Shown piece after piece: positions 6,853 to 10,530 of a DNA stretch of 10,530 nt. Origin of the DNA: an uncultured Clostridia bacterium (GTDB lineage Bacteria; Bacillota; Clostridia; TANB77; CAG-508); the NCBI GenBank assembly GCA_934162625.1, contig CAKPJM010000038.1:1-10530 (forward strand). Direction: 5' to 3'. Every line of letters starts with the position of its first letter. Positions within the stretch are counted from its first letter, which is position 1. Made by a program: the position numbers and the translations under genes. The notes below the pieces were generated by a model that made no database searches, had not been told where the DNA came from, and was given only the letters and a program-made list of their open reading frames with translations.

Positions 6853-6882
6853 AATTTTTTCCTTTGGCGAAAATTGTTATGT
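6853..6882 (-). promoter_or_regulatory. Possible sporulation-sigma promoter of spoIID
   Basis: Minus-strand ACATA (6878-6882) and GGAAAAAATT (6853-6862), 15 nt apart, resemble a sigmaF-type promoter. A vegetative-like TATAAT (6834-6839) lies only 4 nt before the ATG and lacks a -35 box. No convincing sigmaE signal (ATA, 16-18 nt, CATACANT) was found, although sigmaE controls spoIID in Bacillus. Confidence 0.22.
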
Positions 6883-6885
6883 TTT

Positions 6886-6912
6886 GAAAAAAACACCCTT
6901 TTAAGAGTGTTT
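6886..6912 (-). terminator. Rho-independent terminator of rpmE
   Basis: In the minus direction AAACACTCTT pairs with AAGGGTGTTT (one U-G wobble) and the stem runs into a TTTTTTT tract. It starts 11 nt after the rpmE stop codon and separates rpmE from spoIID. Confidence 0.8.
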
Positions 6913-6922
6913 CATATATTTC

Positions 6923-7123
6923 TTAAGCAATTCCATATTTCTTTTTAAATTTGTCTGCTCTTCCACCTGTTGTATCTTTTCTTAAGTTACCTGTCCAATA
7001 TGGATGACATTTAGAACATACATCAACTTTTAAATTTGATTTTGTAGAACCTACTTCTAAAACATTTCCACATGCACATGTAATTGTAGTTGCATTATAT
7101 GCTGGTTGTATATCTTTTTTCAT
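6923..7123 (-). CDS. rpmE: 50S ribosomal protein L31, zinc-binding (C+) type, 66 residues
   Basis: Component of the large ribosomal subunit near the central protuberance and the inter-subunit bridge. The sequence is typical, starting MKKDIQPAY and ending with the basic RADKFKKKYG stretch. Cysteines C16-x-C18 and C36-x2-C39 followed by HP are the zinc ligands of the C+ form, as opposed to the zinc-free paralogue used under zinc starvation. The frame extends to a GTG at 7135, but that GTG is part of the GAGGTG ribosome binding site. The ATG at 7123 gives the canonical L31 start and is chosen. It has its own promoter and terminator and so appears monocistronic, between spoIID and a small membrane protein gene. 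Confidence 0.96.
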   Translation of the reverse strand: MKKDIQPAYNATTITCACGNVLEVGSTKSNLKVDVCSKCHPYWTGNLRKDTTGGRADKFKKKYGIA

Positions 7124-7168
7124 TATGTTATTCACCTCTTCCTTTGCTTTTTAAAAAAATCTTTAAAT

Positions 7169-7197
7169 ATTTTAACATACTTTTTTATATTTTGCAA
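7169..7197 (-). promoter_or_regulatory. SigmaA-type promoter of rpmE
   Basis: Minus-strand TTGCAA (7192-7197) and TAAAAT (7169-7174) are exactly 17 nt apart. Transcription would start near 7162, about 40 nt before the L31 start codon. Confidence 0.6.
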
Positions 7198-7211
7198 ATT
7201 TATTTAAAAAA

Positions 7212-7367
7212 TTATTTATTTTTGTTTTTAATTTCTTGTATTTGAGCTTTTGCTGCTTCTATAGTGCCTTCGAAAGAAATTTTATTTACTAGTTTAAAAA
7301 TAATATTCCATAAGCAAGCAATTATTAAAATTATTACTGCTACTTTTTTCCATATCTTTCCTAACAT
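7212..7367 (-). CDS. Small single-pass membrane protein, 51 residues
   Basis: I do not recognise the family. The ATG at 7367 has AGGAGA directly upstream (about 7372-7377) at roughly 5 nt spacing, plus a near-perfect vegetative promoter, so expression is credible despite the short length. A basic start (MLGKIWKK) leads into one hydrophobic segment (about residues 9-24), followed by a hydrophilic helical tail ending EIKNKNK. The layout suggests a type II or signal-anchor topology with the tail outside, but orientation cannot be fixed by sequence alone. No terminator separates it clearly from rpmE 77 nt downstream, yet rpmE has its own promoter. It is divergent from the VanW lipoprotein gene, with 200 bp between the starts. 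Confidence 0.68.
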   Translation of the reverse strand: MLGKIWKKVAVIILIIACLWNIIFKLVNKISFEGTIEAAKAQIQEIKNKNK

Positions 7368-7398
7368 TGTTTATCTCCTAAAAATAACTTACATATTA

Positions 7399-7426
7399 AT
7401 TATACTATATTTTTTATTTTTGTCAA
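7399..7426 (-). promoter_or_regulatory. Consensus sigmaA promoter of the 51-residue membrane protein gene
   Basis: Minus-strand TTGACA (7421-7426) and TATAAT (7399-7404), both perfect hexamers, are 16 nt apart. Transcription would start near 7392, about 25 nt before the ATG at 7367. This is the best vegetative promoter in the window by consensus. Confidence 0.75.
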
Positions 7427-7451
7427 TATTTATAGAGTTTTTGGTCATAAT
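7420..7451 (+). promoter_or_regulatory. Weak candidate promoter region for the VanW-domain gene
   Basis: On the plus strand, TTGTCA (7420-7425) and CATAAT (7446-7451) are 20 nt apart, which is long for sigmaA. Alternatively ATA (7426-7428), 17 nt and CATAATAG (7446-7453) resemble a sigmaE-type promoter. Neither is convincing. Any transcript from here would carry the 88-nt inverted repeat in its leader. Confidence 0.2.
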
Positions 7452-7465
7452 AGAATTAAGTAAGC

Positions 7466-7553
7466 AAATTGTAATTTGGACAAATGGGGACAGACCCCTT
7501 TTGTTCGAAATCAAACAAAAGGGGTCTGTCCCCATTTGTCCAAATTACAATTT
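7466..7553. repeat. Perfect 40-bp inverted repeat with 8-nt loop (REP/MITE-like palindrome)
   Basis: The arms 7466-7505 and 7514-7553 are exact reverse complements, separated by CGAAATCA. Each arm reads from an AT-rich outer part (AAATTGTAATTTGG) to a GC-rich core (GGGGACAGACCCC) and an inner TTTTGTT. The core is itself self-complementary at its GGGG and CCCC ends. The element ends 4 bp before the AGGAG of the VanW gene. A decayed relative lies at 9549-9620. A TTTTT run (7551-7555) adjoins the right arm, so in RNA it could also act as a terminator or attenuator. Confidence 0.92.
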
Positions 7554-7567
7554 TTGTAGGAGATGTT

Positions 7568-8221
7568 ATGAAAAAAATTTCTTTAATTATATATATGTTT
7601 ATAATAATTATATTTTTAGGTGCTTGTAATAATAATACTGAAACTAATAATACGATTAAAAATAATGCAGAAGAAAATATGTCTTATGACTATACTACTT
7701 CTAGGGTTGCTTCGAACACTGAGAACAATAATGTTGTTGAGGTTAATAGAGGTGAAACTAATCCTGAAACAGAGCTTTCTTCTTTTTCTACTAAAATATA
7801 CACTCCAAATGATTCTGGAAGGCAAAACAATATTACTCTTAGCTGTTCGAAAGTAAATGGTACTATTGTAAAAAGTGGAGAAACTTTTTCTTTCTGCGAT
7901 ACAGTTGGAAAGGCCACACCAGAAGCTGGTTACCAAAAGGCTGATATTTTTGACAAAGATGGAAACACCATAAAGGGCTATGGTGGTGGTAATTGCCAAA
8001 TAAGTAGTACCTTATATAATGCAGTTTTGGCTGTTCCTTCTTTAACTATAGTAGAAAGGCATGAGCATAGTAAAGAAGTGTATTATGTTCCTCTTGGAAA
8101 AGATGCTGCAGTTGCTTATGGTAGTATAGACTTTAAATTTAAAAATGATTCTAATAATGATATAAAAATATATTGTTCTAATACTCCCAATAGTGTAGAT
8201 GTTAGAATAGTTGAATTGTAA
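7568..8221 (+). CDS. VanW-domain lipoprotein, 217 residues
   Basis: Predicted surface lipoprotein of uncertain function. The N-terminus is a lipoprotein signal with lipobox LGAC (17-20), giving a lipidated C20, followed by an Asn/Thr/Glu-rich linker to about residue 70. The VanW domain (about 71-217) shows GETFSFCDTVGKATPEAGYQ (104-123), the hallmark GGGNCQISSTLYNAVL (139-154), and ERHEHSKEVYYVPLGKDAAV (163-182). VanW is named for an accessory vancomycin-cluster protein of unknown role; the domain is widespread in Clostridia and is not evidence of resistance. The ATG at 7568 has AGGAG (7558-7562) at 5 nt. An upstream in-frame ATG at 7484 falls inside the inverted repeat and lacks a ribosome binding site. 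The carboxypeptidase gene follows after 62 bp, probably in one operon, which suggests a cell-wall role. Confidence 0.92.
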   Translation: MKKISLIIYMFIIIIFLGACNNNTETNNTIKNNAEENMSYDYTTSRVASNTENNNVVEVNRGETNPETELSSFSTKIYTPNDSGRQNNITLSCSKVNGTIVKSGETFSFCDTVGKATPEAGYQKADIFDKDGNTIKGYGGGNCQISSTLYNAVLAVPSLTIVERHEHSKEVYYVPLGKDAAVAYGSIDFKFKNDSNNDIKIYCSNTPNSVDVRIVEL

Positions 8222-8225
8222 TTTG
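8214..8225 (+). repeat. 12-mer AATTGTAATTTG covering the VanW gene stop codon
   Basis: This copy includes the TAA stop (8219-8221). Further exact copies are at 7467-7478 (outer part of the 40-bp inverted repeat, with its complement at 7541-7552), 9549-9560 and 10455-10466. The copies at 7463-7478 and 10451-10466 share 16 bases, AGCAAATTGTAATTTG. The core CAAATT-GT-AATTTG is itself a dyad. Confidence 0.8.
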
Positions 8226-8283
8226 TTCTAAATAAACCTTCTTTTGAATAGTATTTACTAATACTTTTACAGGAGGTTTTTTT

Positions 8284-9549
8284 ATGTTTTTAAAGAAAAA
8301 TAATTTTTTAATATATATGACTTTAGCTTTCATACTATTATCTTTTATTATTCCAACTTTTTCTTTTGCTATTAGTGATGAAAGTATTTATGTGTGGTCA
8401 AACAATTCTAATTCCATTTCAACTTCGATTTCTCCCGCCGAGCAAAATGCTAATTTATCAGAAGAACAGTCCGGTAATTTTTTAGGCATAACATCTGGTA
8501 GTGCAATATTAATGGAACAAAATAGTGGCACTGTACTTTATGAGTATAATTCACATGAACAATTAAGGCCCGCTAGCGTAACAAAAGTAATGACAATTCT
8601 TTTAATTATGGAGGCTATAGACAATGGAACTATAAGTTTAGAAGATCAGGTACCTTGTTCAGAAAAAGCTAGTAGTATGGGTGGTTCTCAAATATGGCTA
8701 GACACTACAGAGACCTTAAGTGTAAACGAAATGTTAAAAGCAATTTGTGTAGTATCAGCTAATGATTGTTGTGTTGCAATGGCAGAATATTTATCTGGAA
8801 GTGAAGAATTATTTGTTGAACAAATGAATAAACGAGCAAAAGAATTAGGAATGAATGACACTTCTTTTAAAAATTGTCATGGTATTGACGCAGATGGGCA
8901 CTTAACTTCTAGTTATGATATTGCAATTATGTCAAGAGAATTAATGACAAAGCACCCTAAAATAATGGATTATACTACTATTTGGATGGATAGTTTAAGA
9001 GATGGAAAATCTGAACTAGTAAATACTAATAAATTAATTAGGAATTATGAAGGAGCAACAGGTTTAAAGACAGGTTCTACCTCAACTGCCTTATTTAATT
9101 TGTCTGCAACAGCAACTAGAAATAATTTGTCTTTGATAGCAGTAATTATGCGTGGGGAAACGTCTGCTATTAGATTTTCTGAAGCAAAAAAATTATTAGA
9201 CTATGGATTTAGTAATTTCGAATATGTAGAATGTTCTAAAAAAGATGACATTATAAAATCTATAGCTGTAGATAAAGGAATTAATAATAATGTTGATGCT
9301 ATTTTTGATTCAACTCAAGGTTGTTTGATAAAAAAAGGAACTTCTAAAAGCATAACAACAAATATTTCTTTACCTGATAAAGTTTCTGCACCTATTACTA
9401 AAGGACAAAAATTAGGAGAAGTCACTTATAGTATTGACGGAAAGAATATTGCAACTGTAGATATAGTTGCAAAAGAAAATGTGAAAAAAATTAGCTTTGT
9501 AAATATGTCTGTTAGAGTTATTGAAAATTGGTTTAAATTATTAAGATAA
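8284..9549 (+). CDS. D-alanyl-D-alanine carboxypeptidase, S11 family (DacF/PBP5-like), 421 residues
   Basis: Low-molecular-mass penicillin-binding protein that removes the terminal D-Ala from peptidoglycan stem peptides, limiting cross-linking. A signal peptide covers residues 1-29 (cleavage probable after SFA). After a Ser/Asn-rich stretch comes the S11 domain (about 65-310), with the active site S98-V-T-K101, S158-A-N160 and K262-T-G264. A C-terminal beta-rich domain (about 315-400) is followed by an amphipathic stretch (about 404-421, FVNMSVRVIENWFKLLR) that would anchor the enzyme to the membrane, as in PBP5. The ATG at 8284 has AGGAGG (8271-8276) at 7 nt. It lies downstream of the VanW lipoprotein gene without an evident terminator between. 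DacF is the sporulation-linked member of the family, but neighbours here do not prove that identity, so no symbol is given. Confidence 0.95.
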   Translation: MFLKKNNFLIYMTLAFILLSFIIPTFSFAISDESIYVWSNNSNSISTSISPAEQNANLSEEQSGNFLGITSGSAILMEQNSGTVLYEYNSHEQLRPASVTKVMTILLIMEAIDNGTISLEDQVPCSEKASSMGGSQIWLDTTETLSVNEMLKAICVVSANDCCVAMAEYLSGSEELFVEQMNKRAKELGMNDTSFKNCHGIDADGHLTSSYDIAIMSRELMTKHPKIMDYTTIWMDSLRDGKSELVNTNKLIRNYEGATGLKTGSTSTALFNLSATATRNNLSLIAVIMRGETSAIRFSEAKKLLDYGFSNFEYVECSKKDDIIKSIAVDKGINNNVDAIFDSTQGCLIKKGTSKSITTNISLPDKVSAPITKGQKLGEVTYSIDGKNIATVDIVAKENVKKISFVNMSVRVIENWFKLLR

Positions 9550-9620
9550 ATTGTAATTTGTGAACGATTCTAGGGACTGTTCCTCTTTTGTTGAATAACA
9601 AAAGGGGGCTGTCCCATTTC
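9549..9620. repeat. Decayed relative of the 7466-7553 palindrome, possible terminator
   Basis: The sequence starts with AATTGTAATTTG (9549-9560), directly at the end of the carboxypeptidase stop codon. It then forms an imperfect stem from GGGAC (9573-9577) and CTTTTGTT (9585-9592), paired with AACAAAAG (9597-9604) and GTCCC (9611-9615), around a GAAT loop. The order GGGAC-(A)-G-C-rich-CTTTTGTT / AACAAAAGGGG-CTGTCCC-ATTT matches the intact element with substitutions. T-rich sequence follows, so it may terminate the carboxypeptidase operon. Confidence 0.7.
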
Positions 9621-9633
9621 TTTCATTTTTTGT

Positions 9634-9726
9634 TGGCGGAGTGAGTGGGATTCGAACCCACGGGCCAGTTTTCGCTGACTAACTGTTTTCGAGACAGCCT
9701 CGTTATGACCACTTCGATATCACTCC
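9634..9726 (-). tRNA. tRNA-Ser, anticodon CGA
   Basis: Read on the minus strand, the acceptor arms GGAGTGA (9726-9720) and TCACTCC pair over 7 bp, followed by G and an encoded CCA (9636-9634). The anticodon loop is CTCGAAA, giving CGA (9691-9689), which decodes UCG. A long variable arm (GTCAG / CTGGC, 5 bp with one wobble) and the T arm GTGGG-TTCGAAT-CCCAC confirm a class II, serine-type tRNA. An open frame that crosses it on the same strand is not a gene. Its promoter is unclear: the upstream DNA is very AT-rich, with only a weak TTATAG-18-TATATT (9741-9770). The hairpin at 9549-9620 lies 14 bp beyond its 3' end. Confidence 0.95.
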
Positions 9727-9811
9727 ATATATATTTATATAATATATCATTTCTTTCAAAATATCTATAACTTTTTTTATTTTTTTGCATATTATGTTTT
9801 AGGTGATAATT

Positions 9812-10462
9812 ATGTATAGAATTGTAACTAATACTTTTGAAAAAGAACTTTATTACAAAAATACCGTTGTGCTTAAATACAAAATTGAATTTCCAAAAAT
9901 TATTGGAAATAGTGTTGGTGTACATAAATTTAATAGGTTTAATTTTATAAAAGCTATTAAATTAAAACAGTATGTTGAAAAAAATTTATTCAAAGAAGCT
10001 AAAGAATTGTATGACTTTAATATAAGTAATGGTTATCCAATAATGATATATGAAATAGTTTCTAATTTTGCTATAACTCTTAATAAAAATCCATATGTAA
10101 GCTTATATTCAGATGAATATATATTTTCTGGTGGTGCACACGGGACCACTACTCGTACATCTCAAAACTGGAACATTCAAACTGGAAATCAAATAACATT
10201 AAATGAATTATTTGATGGTAATTGTGATTATGTTTTGTACATTTTAAGGGATATAAATAATCAAATAGAAGAACAAATTGCAAATGGAACTAACTATTAT
10301 TTTGATAATTATTGTAGTTTAGTTTTAAATAGCATTAATTTAAATAGTTTTTATTTAGATGAGAAGTATGTAAACATTTATTTTCAGCAGTATGATATAG
10401 CTCCTTACTCTAGTGGAATTCCTACATTTCAAATTACGAGTTTGCCATATAGCAAATTGTAA
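9812..10462 (+). CDS. DUF3298 (RsiV-like C-terminal domain) protein, 216 residues
   Basis: Function unknown. The second half carries the DUF3298 signature seen in RsiV-type anti-sigma factors and PdaC-type proteins: FSGGAHGTTTRTSQNWNIQTG (105-125, of which SGGAHG is the core), LNELF (130-134), and IYFQQYDIAPYSSGIPTF (189-206). The first half (about 10-95) probably corresponds to the companion DUF4163 region but is divergent. No signal peptide or membrane segment is visible, unlike RsiV or PdaC. The frame extends to a GTG at 9803, but that GTG is part of AGGTGA (9801-9806). The ATG at 9812 is chosen, about 5 nt after the box. The gene stands alone after tRNA-Ser, which points the other way. 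The stop codon sits inside the recurring 12-mer AATTGTAATTTG. Confidence 0.82.
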   Translation: MYRIVTNTFEKELYYKNTVVLKYKIEFPKIIGNSVGVHKFNRFNFIKAIKLKQYVEKNLFKEAKELYDFNISNGYPIMIYEIVSNFAITLNKNPYVSLYSDEYIFSGGAHGTTTRTSQNWNIQTGNQITLNELFDGNCDYVLYILRDINNQIEEQIANGTNYYFDNYCSLVLNSINLNSFYLDEKYVNIYFQQYDIAPYSSGIPTFQITSLPYSKL

Positions 10463-10466
10463 TTTG
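10455..10466 (+). repeat. 12-mer AATTGTAATTTG covering the DUF3298 gene stop codon
   Basis: This copy includes the TAA stop (10460-10462) and forms a larger palindrome, GCAAATT-GT-AATTTGC (10452-10467). The 3' edge beyond it (10468-10530) has no recognisable gene. An imperfect repeat of the CATATAGCAAAT / ATTTGCGCTATG kind follows, and TTAAC / GTTAA could pair, so a terminator for the DUF3298 gene may lie here. Confidence 0.6.
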
Positions 10467-10530
10467 CTTAACTTTTTATTTGCGCTATGTTAAACGGGCT
10501 ATAAGTCTAAGCTGACTCATTCTTTGTCGG

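Noticed and set aside
7466..7553. CRISPR repeat or integron attC-like site
   Set aside because: There is a single palindrome with one relic and no spacer array; no cas genes, integrase or gene cassette structure is visible.
7484..7567. Extended N-terminus for the VanW protein
   Set aside because: The upstream ATG lies inside the inverted repeat, has no ribosome binding site, and would bury the lipoprotein signal peptide; the start at 7568 has AGGAG and a lipobox.
7616..7999. Minus-strand open frame of 127 codons antisense to the VanW gene
   Set aside because: No ribosome binding site and unlike any protein family; the sense frame has a clear domain.
7568..8221. Vancomycin resistance determinant because of the VanW domain
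   Set aside because: No vanA/B-type ligase, vanH, vanX or vanRS gene is present, and VanW domains are common in Clostridia without resistance.
9634..9726. tRNA-Ser as the attachment site of an integrated element
   Set aside because: No integrase gene, no direct repeat of the tRNA 3' end elsewhere in the window and no phage-like genes nearby.
9623..9925. Minus-strand open frame of 100 codons
   Set aside because: It crosses the complete tRNA-Ser gene and overlaps the DUF3298 gene on the other strand; no ribosome binding site.
10507..10530. End of a minus-strand gene entering from the right (PTKNESA then stop)
   Set aside because: Seven codons are too few to support a coding call.

Overview
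The window reads as chromosomal DNA of a low-GC, endospore-forming Firmicute, most likely a member of the Clostridia. The evidence is the strong AT bias, the GGAGG-type ribosome binding sites, the adjacent sporulation genes spoIID and spoIIQ, a zinc-type ribosomal protein L31, an alpha2-type glycyl-tRNA synthetase and a clostridial-style class A penicillin-binding protein. I cannot name the species. No phage, plasmid, insertion-sequence transposase or CRISPR array is visible.

Layout from left to right. The 5' part of a glycyl-tRNA synthetase gene runs off the left edge on the minus strand (1-646), with its own consensus promoter. A gene-free, AT-rich stretch of about 380 bp follows (647-1028); it holds two dyads and two tandem DnaA-box-like sequences. 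A DUF1294 membrane protein (minus) is divergent from a 142-residue helical protein of unknown function (plus), and that gene ends in a long hairpin at 1831-1882. A minus-strand block then covers a class A penicillin-binding protein followed by a PAP2 phosphatase (4780-1887), spoIIQ (5684-4896), spoIID (6829-5828), rpmE (7123-6923) and a 51-residue membrane microprotein (7367-7212). On the plus strand come a VanW-domain lipoprotein, a DacF/PBP5-type D,D-carboxypeptidase and a DUF3298-type protein. A minus-strand tRNA-Ser(CGA) lies between the last two.

Much of the window concerns the cell envelope. The class A PBP polymerises and cross-links peptidoglycan. The PAP2 enzyme may recycle lipid pyrophosphates such as undecaprenyl pyrophosphate. 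SpoIID and SpoIIQ act in peptidoglycan remodelling and the intercellular channel during engulfment. The carboxypeptidase trims stem peptides, and VanW-domain proteins are suspected to act at the wall.

The least explained structure is a repeat family in the right third. It includes a perfect 40-bp inverted repeat with an 8-nt loop directly before the VanW ribosome binding site, a decayed relative after the carboxypeptidase gene, and a 12-mer (AATTGTAATTTG). That 12-mer marks the outer edge of the repeat and also sits on, or directly after, the stop codons of all three plus-strand genes there. The family resembles a small REP/MITE-type mobile palindrome, but a genome-wide search is needed to show that.
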